From NCBI GenBank assembly GCA_015063845.1, contig SVTJ01000010.1, positions 1-64,000 on the forward strand: a stretch of 64,000 bases of DNA, in the 5' to 3' direction. The notes under the pieces are model-generated. The model saw only the letters and a list, made by a program, of their open reading frames with translations. It searched no databases and had not been told where the DNA came from. Position 1 is the stretch's first letter; each line of letters starts with the position of its first letter. The position numbers and the translations under genes were made by a program. Positions 43,916 through 53,200 of this stretch are shown in pieces. This DNA is from Oscillospiraceae bacterium (GTDB lineage Bacteria; Bacillota; Clostridia; Oscillospirales; CAG-272).

Positions 43916-45385
43916 TCAGAATGACAACTGATAAAGAAGTCTCTCTCCGTTGGAGCAGTTAAATCCTGCCCAGAAGCTGTTGTCATACCAGAATATGTGC
44001 TCGATCTCATCAGGAAGATCGATAGTAAGTGTGCAAATGTAATTGCCGTCATAGTCATACACGTTGACTATATTCATCACGTCTATAACACCGTATGTTT
44101 CAGACGTCTTAGCGTTGTTCGGCGATGCGGTATAATAGATGTACTTGGAATCACAGTGAATACCCTGAGATACGTATCCCATGCTTATTCCCTTGAATTC
44201 CTTTACCTTTTGATACGCAGTCGCTGTTTTAGCGTTCTTTGCAATGATTATAGGATAACCGTTTATTGCATATTTGCTGCCCGAGAATACCATGCGGTTT
44301 CCAACCTCATCATAGTCTATCGCGAAGAATGCCTGCGAGAAAGAGGGAGAGGATGTAACCTTAAGAGTATTCATATCAATGTACGATACTGTTGTAGCGT
44401 CAACCGAGCACCAAGCAACAACGAGTCTGTTGTACTTGGAATCATACGTAAGGTCATTGGAGTGAGCAACGCTTATGATCGGACCTATCTGAACTATTTC
44501 CATAGTTTTGGGATCCATCTTTATAACGCGGGTCTCATCTGCCACTCCGTATGCCGCATCAGCCGCTCCGTCTTTGGGGTTGGTAAGAAGGAAGTAGAAA
44601 TACTTTCCGTCGGTACAACCGCCCTGAATATTGGCAATGGTTCTCGCGTCTTTGCTATCAAAATACTGACCGAACTTATATACCTGCTTAGTGGTGAGAG
44701 CTATTGTCTTACCTGCAAAGGTCTTACCTGTGGCTTTAAAAGCATCTGCATCACTGGAAGAAGAAAACAGCTGGAACGTCTTATTCTTCTTCTCAAGTCT
44801 GTCGATATATGCGAATGCCGCATTCTCGGGAGACTCGGTATAAGAGTAGTCTGTGTTGATATTGAGAAGAGTTCCCGCGGAAGAACTACCGATGCAATTA
44901 TCTATGAAATAGAACAATCCCATCGTTGTGTAGTACTGGCTCGAGCCCTTGATGACGACCTTTTTACCTACTACCTTGATAACAAAGCTATTTTCAGGGC
45001 ACTCAGTAAGTGCGGTCTCAAGACGGTTGGTGCCACCAAGGAGTATCTCATAATTGTCGTTTTTGATCTCAGTAGAGGTGTTACCCTTCTCGAAATCGGT
45101 TGCGGCGGAAAGAGTTACTCCCGTCTTGTTGGCGATAGTCTTGATAAGAGAAGGAATGTGTTTGTTATAATACGCTTCTTCCGCATCAGGACAAATGATC
45201 TTTATCGCCGTGTTATTTATGTCGGCATACAACCCCGGGGGGAGCTGCTCGACAGTTCTGTCCGTATCGGTCGTTCCGTCTGCCGCAGGTGCATCGGGGG
45301 TGATGGTATCCTGAGTACAGGATACCATCATAACAAGCACCAGAATAAGGCAAACGATCGCCGAAAATAGTTTCTTGTTTTTCAT
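43916..45385 (-). CDS. Beta-propeller lipoprotein with shared N-terminal domain, copy 2
   Basis: A 489-residue paralog of the 40191-41528 product. Lipid anchor at Cys23 (MVSC). Shared N-terminal domain (IKIICPDAEEAYY, EILLGGTNRLETA, KVVIKGSSQYYTTMGLFYFIDNCIG), a longer middle insert (about 190-240), then the propeller region (NIQGGCTDGKYFYFLL, HSNDLTYDSKYNRLVVAWCS, SQGIHCDSKYIYY, EHIFWYDNSFWAGFNCSNGE). It follows the solute-binding protein gene with 17 nt between them. Confidence 0.75.
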   Translation of the reverse strand: MKNKKLFSAIVCLILVLVMMVSCTQDTITPDAPAADGTTDTDRTVEQLPPGLYADINNTAIKIICPDAEEAYYNKHIPSLIKTIANKTGVTLSAATDFEKGNTSTEIKNDNYEILLGGTNRLETALTECPENSFVIKVVGKKVVIKGSSQYYTTMGLFYFIDNCIGSSSAGTLLNINTDYSYTESPENAAFAYIDRLEKKNKTFQLFSSSSDADAFKATGKTFAGKTIALTTKQVYKFGQYFDSKDARTIANIQGGCTDGKYFYFLLTNPKDGAADAAYGVADETRVIKMDPKTMEIVQIGPIISVAHSNDLTYDSKYNRLVVAWCSVDATTVSYIDMNTLKVTSSPSFSQAFFAIDYDEVGNRMVFSGSKYAINGYPIIIAKNAKTATAYQKVKEFKGISMGYVSQGIHCDSKYIYYTASPNNAKTSETYGVIDVMNIVNVYDYDGNYICTLTIDLPDEIEHIFWYDNSFWAGFNCSNGERLLYQLSF

Positions 45386-45402
45386 ATTTTCCTCAAACCA
45401 AG

Positions 45403-46944
45403 TTAAGCAGCCTTCTTAGCCTCAAGTCCCTCGAATGCTGTGTTCAAGTTACCAACGTTCTTCTTGAGTGCGGTGTTAACAGATGTGATAGCGGTAGAAG
45501 CGGGGTTCTGTCCACCTGCGCTCTTACCGTCGATAACGATATTTCTCAAGAATGTTGTAACACCGCTTCCTATACCCTCGTTAAGAACGCCTGTGTAGAT
45601 AGCTGTAAGAGGCATGCAAGATCCCTCATAGATGATGTCGAGCATTTCCTGAGTATCAACGTCCTGAGCGAAACGGTACTGCATGATGTTGTTGTAGTAC
45701 TCGTCAACTACGATCTTGTAGGACTCGGAAGCGAGGCACTCGAGAACTGCGCCAACCATCTGGATACGATCGTCGGATACAGGCTGGAGAATACCAAGTG
45801 CGGATACCTGGTCCTGAACGCCCGTGTAGTAAGCGCCCTGGTCCTTATTGAGCATAGGCATAGGAACTATACCGTACTCAATATCACCGAGCTGCTGAGT
45901 TGTTCTCTCGATGTTGTAGATAACTGTGTTGGACATCGCTGCTCTCTTGTTGTAGAAGGTCTCGTGAGCAGTAGAGATGTTCGTAAAGCTATCATCATCA
46001 TATGTTGCTACGAAGCAAGAAGCGTCTGAGTAGAGATCGATTATAGCCTGAGAAGCAGATACGACCTTACTCTTTGCAGTCTTGTTGTTTCCAACGTACT
46101 GGAATGCGTTGTTAGCATCCTTAGCAACGAGAGGCGCGTTAAGGCTTACCCAATAGGGGTCGATACTTACCTTAAGACCGCCAGCCATACCGTAAATAGC
46201 GGTATCGGGGTTAGCAGTACCTGTTGCAAGTCTTCTGGACATGTTGAGCTGGTACTCCATTGTCCATTCCTTATTTCTGACTACGTCGTAAAGATTAGCC
46301 TCCTGCTTATTGTTAAGCATGGTCTTGTTGAATATAGTACAGTTAAGGCAACGGTAGATAGAAAGAACTATAGAACCGTTAGCGATGTACTGACGGTCAG
46401 CGCCGTAGGACAGAGCGGAGTTAAAGCCCTGAGACCAGTACAGCTTGTTGAGATTAAGGTATGTGCAGTTATGGAGGTTACGGAAGTAACCGTTGTTAAC
46501 GGAAGCAGTGGTAAGGTATGTAGCTCCAACTGCAACGTCATAAGTAGCGTCGCCAGCCTCTGCAGCCGTACGGATCATTGTGTTGATCTTGGAAATATCG
46601 GACGCAGACTCCTGGTTAAGGATTATGTTGAGGTTAACGCCAAGTCTGGACTTAACGGTCTCATTTCTCTTGAAAACTGCGCTCTCGATAGCGTTTGCGG
46701 AAGCACCCTCTGCGTAGAACTCAGCCTTAACGGTGTCCTTTGCGGAGCAAAGAATGGTTACCGTCTGACCGCCGTAGTTAAGCTCAGCGGGAAGCTCGTC
46801 TCCGTAAGGATCGTTGTTAACAACGGGAGGGGGAGCGTCAGTCGTTCCGTCATCGTCCTTCTTTTTGCCCTTACATGCAACGAGCATAGCTCCGAGCATG
46901 ATAATAGCAAGAAGGAGAGACAAAATTCTAAGTGTGTTTTTCAT
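45403..46944 (-). CDS. Extracellular solute-binding lipoprotein (ABC family 1), orphan
   Basis: A 513-residue lipoprotein (Cys24, MLVAC; Lys/Asp-rich linker) with the type-2 periplasmic-binding fold of sugar-binding proteins (YGGQTVTILCSAKD, VFKRNETVKSRLGVNLN, YDVAVGATYLTT, MDxxYNNIMQYRF-like C-terminal region). Such proteins normally pair with two permeases and an ATPase, but none is present anywhere in this window. It may use a distant permease or act as a scavenging glycan binder. The start at 46944 follows GAGAGG. Confidence 0.83.
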   Translation of the reverse strand: MKNTLRILSLLLAIIMLGAMLVACKGKKKDDDGTTDAPPPVVNNDPYGDELPAELNYGGQTVTILCSAKDTVKAEFYAEGASANAIESAVFKRNETVKSRLGVNLNIILNQESASDISKINTMIRTAAEAGDATYDVAVGATYLTTASVNNGYFRNLHNCTYLNLNKLYWSQGFNSALSYGADRQYIANGSIVLSIYRCLNCTIFNKTMLNNKQEANLYDVVRNKEWTMEYQLNMSRRLATGTANPDTAIYGMAGGLKVSIDPYWVSLNAPLVAKDANNAFQYVGNNKTAKSKVVSASQAIIDLYSDASCFVATYDDDSFTNISTAHETFYNKRAAMSNTVIYNIERTTQQLGDIEYGIVPMPMLNKDQGAYYTGVQDQVSALGILQPVSDDRIQMVGAVLECLASESYKIVVDEYYNNIMQYRFAQDVDTQEMLDIIYEGSCMPLTAIYTGVLNEGIGSGVTTFLRNIVIDGKSAGGQNPASTAITSVNTALKKNVGNLNTAFEGLEAKKAA

Positions 46945-46982
46945 TGTTTTTCCTCTCAAATAAATTTGAAATTCGGCATTTA

Positions 46983-47030
46983 TGCCCCGCTTGAATATTC
47001 AGCCATGTAGCGAGCACCCAAAGCGGGGCA
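46983..47030 (-). promoter_or_regulatory. Intra-operon hairpin before the solute-binding gene
   Basis: TGCCCCGCTT (46983-46992) pairs with AAGCGGGGCA (47021-47030) across a 28-nt loop; no U-run, so an mRNA stability or processing element is more likely than a terminator. Confidence 0.5.
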
Positions 47031-47070
47031 AAAACGTCAATTATTTGTTGAGCCTAATTAAAATTGTAAA

Positions 47071-49215
47071 TTAGTCCTCGCGCTTCTTTGCGACAAATCC
47101 GCAAGCTGCGCCTGCAACAGCGATGATAGCTACTGCGCCAACACCGATAGAGTTCTTACAACCCTTCTTCTCAGTGGTTGCATTGTCTGCGGGTGCGTCG
47201 TTTGTAGCTGCGTTGTTGTCGGTGGTGGTGTTGTCGGTTGCACCTGTATCTGTGCTTCCGTCGCCCTCGCCGCCTTCGCCTTCGCCTTCGCCTTCGTCAC
47301 CGGAGTCGATAACGGGAGCCTGAGGCTCGGGAGCGGTGTAGGTGTGCGCGATGTTAAGAGCGTTGCCGTTAGCGAGACATCCTGTTGTTGCTACGCTTCC
47401 CTCAAGGAAAGGATTGTCAATAACAGGAATAGCTCCTGTAAATGCGCAGTTCTCGAGCTTGAGAACGAGCTTGTAGGAGTCAACTGTTGCGTTGTAATCC
47501 TCGTGATCGGGAGCTACCGATGTGTTGACAGCGGTCTTAGCGATCTTGAATGCATAGTTGCCCTCAGCAGTACCTGCTACGAGAGTGAGGTTCTTTACTG
47601 TGATCTCACCGGAAGAAACGGTAAGTCCGTTTGTTGCGGATGTGATTGTCTTGTTGTTACCATCAATAGTCATCTTCTGACCTCTGTTGAGGATCTCGGT
47701 GGGAGTGATGGTTATATCCTTAAGAAGTGTTACTGTAGAATCTTTATCAGCAACACCGTTGATTGCCTGTGCGAATGCGGGAACAGTAGCTGTTCCGTAA
47801 GAACCTGTGCTGGAGTGTGTGTAATCCTGGATGTAGTAGTTCTTGCCGTTGGAGTTAGTAACCTTAACTGTTGCCTTTGCGGGAGCAGTTGAGGGTTCCT
47901 CGTACTCAACAGTCCACTTTGTTACGTTCGTGAAGCTCTTGCCGTAAAGATCAACATTGGAAACTGTGCTTTCGGTTGTCTTGTACTGGTCAGCGGGAAC
48001 GTGCTGGATAGAGGTTGTAGACTCGGAAGCAATTGCCGTTATGTTATACTCACGGCTGGAATTTGTCGAATAGAAGTTACCGCCGTAGATAGCTGTGTTT
48101 ACCTTAGAAACGTCAGCGTCGTTTACAGGGTTACCGCTGCTGTAGTTACCGATAAGCTGAGACTTGTTAGCGTTAACGTCAGCTGTCATGAAGGAGTAGA
48201 AGTCTCCGCCAAAGATATTGATAAATCCGTAGTCATTACCCGAGGAGATACCGCCGAGGAGAACGAAGTCTCTCTGAGTACCGAAAGCAGTACCGTCAGC
48301 GAGCTTTGCCTTACCCGAGAAGCAAGCAAACGTACCGCCGTGAATGTTAACAAGTCCGCCTGCGTCGCCACGGATAACACAACCGTCGGTGTTAGTGTTT
48401 GCCTTCTTGGTTGTATCATCATCATTGTACTGACCTGCTGTCTTGTTTATGATGGGCTTGATGAACAAACCGCCATAAACGGTAAGAGAAGCGGTTACGT
48501 TAGAAAGGTTTGTCTGCTTGGTTTCGTTCTTAACACGTGCAACGAACGAGCAGTCCTCACCTACGAAGTTACCGTCATAAACTACCATGTTACCTCTGTC
48601 AACTGCGAGAACCTGACCGGAAACGCCGTATGCCTTGTATGTACCGCCGTTGATGTAAACAGTGGAACGAGTTGTTGCGCTGAGCTGAACTGCAATGGAG
48701 TTGAGCTCTGCGGAAGACTTAGCTCTTGCGTAAGGTGCTCTGCCCTCTGTTGTCTGACCTGCTGCAGTACCGCCGGTGTATACGTTTACGTTGTTAAGGT
48801 AAACCTGAGAACCCGACTTTACGCTGATACCGCTACCCATAGTAATGAGGGTAAGGTCGTTGATCTCGAGATAGTTGGAAGTTGTTGTCAAAAGATAGTT
48901 CTTATTTGCGAGTGATGTAATAGGGGAAGAAATGGTGTGGTTGTTACCGTTAATTACCCACTTAGATGTTATGCCTGTTTCTTCACTGTTCTGGAAGATA
49001 AGGGCAAAGGTTGAGAAATCCTTAATGACGTTTACTGTACCGCCTGTAGGGCAAGCAAGAATAACGTCGAGGATGTTTTCTTCAGTTACCTCTACGCCGT
49101 TAACTGTTGCAACGGTGTCAGCTGCGTATTCAGCAGCGGAAGCGGGAACTGAGAAGAGTCCTACGAGTGCTGTAAGAACGAGCACGAGGGACATTACGAA
49201 TGATAATTTTTTCAT
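47071..49215 (-). CDS. Surface protein, beta-helix domain and Cys-containing C-terminal sorting-like tail
   Basis: A 714-residue secreted protein. Residues 1-29 are a signal peptide (ending PASAAE). Residues 40-580 are right-handed beta-helix/pectate-lyase-like repeats (YINGGTYKAYG, IHGGTFACFSG, IFGGDFYSFM, AIYGGNFYSTN). After a Glu/Gly/Asp/Thr-rich linker the end reads KKGCKNSIGVGAVA, a hydrophobic helix and KKRED. This is a tripartite sorting-signal layout, but with Cys-Gly motifs and no LPxTG. The start at 49215 follows AAGGAG. No catalytic residues were identified, so it may be an adhesin or glycan binder. Confidence 0.78.
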   Translation of the reverse strand: MKKLSFVMSLVLVLTALVGLFSVPASAAEYAADTVATVNGVEVTEENILDVILACPTGGTVNVIKDFSTFALIFQNSEETGITSKWVINGNNHTISSPITSLANKNYLLTTTSNYLEINDLTLITMGSGISVKSGSQVYLNNVNVYTGGTAAGQTTEGRAPYARAKSSAELNSIAVQLSATTRSTVYINGGTYKAYGVSGQVLAVDRGNMVVYDGNFVGEDCSFVARVKNETKQTNLSNVTASLTVYGGLFIKPIINKTAGQYNDDDTTKKANTNTDGCVIRGDAGGLVNIHGGTFACFSGKAKLADGTAFGTQRDFVLLGGISSGNDYGFINIFGGDFYSFMTADVNANKSQLIGNYSSGNPVNDADVSKVNTAIYGGNFYSTNSSREYNITAIASESTTSIQHVPADQYKTTESTVSNVDLYGKSFTNVTKWTVEYEEPSTAPAKATVKVTNSNGKNYYIQDYTHSSTGSYGTATVPAFAQAINGVADKDSTVTLLKDITITPTEILNRGQKMTIDGNNKTITSATNGLTVSSGEITVKNLTLVAGTAEGNYAFKIAKTAVNTSVAPDHEDYNATVDSYKLVLKLENCAFTGAIPVIDNPFLEGSVATTGCLANGNALNIAHTYTAPEPQAPVIDSGDEGEGEGEGGEGDGSTDTGATDNTTTDNNAATNDAPADNATTEKKGCKNSIGVGAVAIIAVAGAACGFVAKKRED

Positions 49216-49303
49216 TTTGGTGTTCTCCTTTTTTGTTGATTTATATTCAAACTCCACGGCAATTCCGACCTTGCCGCAGAACCTAAATCAAGTTTTGGAA
49301 AGT

Positions 49304-49358
49304 GCGCCGTATCGGCGCGGTGGATATCCTCCCGCGCCTCGAAAGCGAGGCGCGGGAG
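49304..49358 (-). promoter_or_regulatory. Two tandem GC-rich hairpins inside the operon
   Basis: A 6-bp stem (49304-49309 with 49313-49318) and a perfect 13-bp stem CTCCCGCGCCTCG with its complement (49329-49341 with 49346-49358). No U-run follows on the minus strand. They may protect the upstream mRNA segment or reduce readthrough between the first and second surface-protein genes. Confidence 0.6.
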
Positions 49359-49371
49359 TTGATTTTAGAAA

Positions 49372-50082
49372 TTACTTGACAATGAGCTGAGCGATGTAGT
49401 CAGTGCCTGCATCCCCATTGAATGCCGCGTAGAACGCGCCATCGTACCAGAAAATACTTTCTATTTCGTCAACATTGTCAACGTAAAGCAGGCAAACTCG
49501 TTCACCACCCCAGGTATAGACCGTGATGATGTTCTTTGCCGCATTTGTTATTCCCGACTGGGAGTAATAGATATAGTGCGAGTCACAGAATATACCTTGC
49601 GCGGTATATCCAAGCCTTACGGTTTCAAACTCACTTGTGCAGGTCTTAAGCTCTCCGTCGTAGACCATCAGCGCAAAGTTATACTTTGACTGACCTGTCT
49701 TAGTAACGACGTATCTGTCTCCGATCTCGCTATAAGCCATACTGAAAAACGACTTGCTGAGAGTCTTCTGGGACACCGCGTTGAGCGTAGACGGATCTAT
49801 GAGCGTATACGTAGTACCCATATGAATAGCGTAGAGATAGCCCGTGTTGGGGTTGTAGGTCAGATCGTTAGCGTGTCCCACGTTAACTATCGGGCCTATC
49901 ATATCAACCGTCCATGTTTTGGGGTCTATTCTCACAACGCGTGTTTCATCGTCGTTTCCGTCGGTTTTGAGTGCGTAAACGTAGGTTCCGTCAGTGCAAG
50001 AGCCCTGAAGAGACTTCATTGCGCTTCCATCCGCCTGCGTATACTCACTGTCGACAAACGAGAACTTCGTATCGGTCGTCAT
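49372..50082 (-). CDS. Beta-propeller segment downstream of an in-frame TGA
   Basis: A 236-codon frame from the first Met to the stop with the operon's propeller motifs (LQGSCTDGTYVYALKTD, HANDLTYNPNTGYLY, TAQGIFCDSHYIYYSQSG, ESIFWYDGAFYAAFN). It lacks a signal peptide and the N-terminal domain of its lipoprotein relatives. It lies in exactly the same frame as the 1279-codon gene upstream: 44 further sense codons connect them and only a TGA (50215-50217) interrupts. A weak AAGG lies 8 nt before this Met. It is either the C-terminal module of a giant protein read through or broken by TGA, or a reinitiated separate product. Confidence 0.7.
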   Translation of the reverse strand: MTTDTKFSFVDSEYTQADGSAMKSLQGSCTDGTYVYALKTDGNDDETRVVRIDPKTWTVDMIGPIVNVGHANDLTYNPNTGYLYAIHMGTTYTLIDPSTLNAVSQKTLSKSFFSMAYSEIGDRYVVTKTGQSKYNFALMVYDGELKTCTSEFETVRLGYTAQGIFCDSHYIYYSQSGITNAAKNIITVYTWGGERVCLLYVDNVDEIESIFWYDGAFYAAFNGDAGTDYIAQLIVK

Positions 50083-50214
50083 ATTGACTACCTTGAAGCT
50101 TGTCGTCTCGCCCGTTTCGCTGGGCTTCTGCGTGGTATTATCCCCCGTAGAATCCCAGTCGTAAACGGTAAATGTTTGTTCCTGCGTAGTTTGAGCTTGT
50201 GCTAATTCAGACAG

Positions 50215-53200
50215 TCATTGAGCAGAGGAGGTTACGATATCCTGTGCGCATGCTGCCGTTGCATCTATTGTGTAAACGTCAGTGTACTGAATGTGGCCAC
50301 TGGTCGTCTTTACGTATGCAACTACGTAGAAGTCAACGTCGTTAAGGTAGTAGTCAGCCTTAAGGTTTGTCAGGTCAAGAACTGCAACAAGCTTGCCGTC
50401 CTCGGGAGACCAAGTTGTCTGGTCAGCCTGTCTAACCTTTGTGTAAAGCTTGTCGGTCGTGCTGGAGGGCGCGCCGTTCTCAACGATGTTCGCAGCAGTG
50501 TCAAGATCCTTTGCTATATAGAAGCCAACCTCTGCAAACTCGTCGTTACCTGCAACTGCCTCGTCAACTACGAAGAGAAGTCTGAGGTCTGTGGAGGTAG
50601 AATCGTCAGTTGTACCTGCCTTGATCTGGAAATACTTATCTGTACCGAAGTGCTTATCGCCTACGAATACTGTCTGCTCGAAGCCTTCATTTGCAACTAT
50701 GACCTCTGCCGTATAGTTCTTAACAACAGCCCAAACTGCCTCGGAAATGCCAAGCTTTGCGTAAGAATCGCTTACGTCGGTCGTGGGAGTCGTAATATTA
50801 TCAGCGTTCTTGTTGAAGGTACCTCTCTGATATGAGAAAGAGGTATCGGTTGAATCAAGGAAGTCATACTTATATGCTCTGATGTCGGTATCGGGAGCTA
50901 TCCAAATACCGCCGAGTATATTATAGCTATTATTGGAGAATCTGCTGCTTGTGCTAACTGTAGGAGTTGTCTGAGAGTTCTTGTGTCCTACAATACCGTA
51001 TCCGCTGGTTGTTTGTTCCGTAGTCTTAACGAATACACCGCCATACACTTCCACGTTACCAAGATAACCGTTAGTATTAGAGGTACCTGCCGAGATAGCA
51101 GCTCCTGCACCAACTACGAACGTACCGCCGTAGATCTTGAGCGCTGTGCCATCCTGACCCGCATATGTAGCGGAAACTACAAACGTCTCAGCTGCGATGG
51201 TCGTTGCATATCCGTGTCTGATCATCTGAGCATTCTGGTGGGCGCTATCCATCGTGAATGTACCGCCGTAGATATTAACGTCACATCCGCGAGCCTCAAG
51301 AAGTATTTGCTCGCCGGAGTTCTTACGCATGAAGTCACCGCCGTAAATATTAACGTCAACCTCAAGTCCACGAAGAGTGATCAGCGTATCAGAAGATGTA
51401 GTGGTAAGGTTTCCGAACTTACCGCCATAAATGTTTATGTCGGTATCGATCGTGTTGTTAGCCTCGGTATTGATATATATGGGTTTATTAGAGCCGGAGA
51501 AATCAGCGTCGTAAATATTGATATCAAACGTTCCGCCTGTAATACCGGCTGTTGTGTTGAAGCCTGTTGTCGTCTTGAAAGTACCGCCATATACATTTGC
51601 GTTCACGGTTCCGCCCGTTATAGTCTTCATGAAATCGAATGCAGTCGTTCCATTGAACGTTCCGCCGTAGATGTTAGCCGTTGTCGTTCCCGCGGTCGTC
51701 GCATCGACAATGAGAAGACTCTTTGTTAAGTTAAACGTACCGTCAGATATGTCAGCCTTTACCGTTCCTCCGGTGCTTGCATTTACATAGATAAGGCTCT
51801 CGGTCAAGTTAAACGTACCGTTCTTTATGGTGATCTCTGTGCTATCGCTGTTATCCTGCGCCTTAATATACGCAAACGTGGTAGCGTTAACCTCTCCGCC
51901 GTTGAACGTGAACTTTACGGGAGTGCTGTATGTATCTGCACCGTTGGTGTTGTACATAATGTACGTAGCCCTGAGAACAGAAGTACCGCTTACAGTAATG
52001 TTAGCAGCCTTTACAGGATAGTTACCGTTATCGATGTTATACATAAACATCTTAGAAGTGCCACCACTAAGCTCAACTGTACTGTTGTCTATCTTTATGT
52101 TTACTGTACGGGTGTTTTTAGACTGTCTGTTCGCAAACAGGACACTCTCAGTAGTTATAACACTACTTCCGTTGAGAATGTTTATGTTATACGTAGACAT
52201 GCTTCCAAAACTAGCTCCCTTCGTTCCCGAAGGTGCAAACATACCTCTGGTGTTCAAAGGAGAAGTATCTGTGGAAACATCCGTAGATGCGGTATTGGAT
52301 ACCGACATATAAGTGTTGTCAAGTGTTACCGTATAAGTTGCGGGGGGAGTAGCTCCCAGACCGATAAGGTTGTTGAAGAAGTCGTTTCTGACTGCTACGC
52401 TAGAGCTGTTAACGCCTACGGTCTGACCGAGGTTCATAACGTTCCTCGTGCCGTTAGCATCGGTAGTCTCGCAATCCTTAAGGTATACGTGCAAGCTCTT
52501 AGCCGTGTAGTAAAGCTTGGTACTGAAGAGCTTCGCAAGATCCTGATACGTGTTGTCCGTTGTAGAGGTTGCGTGCAATCTCCAACCGTCAAGAGTAAGC
52601 TTGACGTCGGTCGTATTCTTGCTTGCATACACGAGGTAGTCAGGCTTGTTTGCCGTAAAGGTGTTGTTAGGCTTCATGGTAACGTCCAAAGAGGAGTTTG
52701 CTCCGGACGAATGAACAAGTCTCGCGGTTGTCTTTGAGCCTTCGTTTATAATAGTACAACCGTCGAAGGAAAGCTTAATGTTGTCATATTCACATCCAAA
52801 AGCCATAATATGCGACGCTGAACCGTGCTTTATAGTTGTGCCAACAAAGCTAAGATCCATATGAGCATAGGTAGTTGTGGTCGAATCGGTTGAAGTTCCC
52901 CAAGTTCTTACAAGATACTGACCGGAAGCAGTTGCATCCATTTCTGAATTAGTTACTGTTCCCTTAAGTGTTGCATATATGCTCGAGCTTGAGAAGCCTT
53001 GTATATGGAACATCTGTGCGCCTGTGCTCTTGATATATACGTTGTCGAGATTAACCTCAACAGTTCCTGCTTTAGAAACTACGCCCTCAGAACTAGCTTG
53101 CGTAGTACTGTAGAACAGCTTTCCTGAGCCGGTCGACGTAAAGGATGTTCTCTCGTCACCCGTTGCACCTACAGGGCTGGTCGCATTAACAACTACCTTA

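Noticed and set aside
43997..45370. 457-codon plus-strand open frame
   Set aside because: Antisense to a propeller lipoprotein with a clear signal peptide and shared domains.
50215..50217. TGA as a selenocysteine codon or reassigned codon
   Set aside because: No convincing SECIS-like hairpin just downstream, the position is in a linker and not an active site, and other genes here end in TGA as a normal stop.
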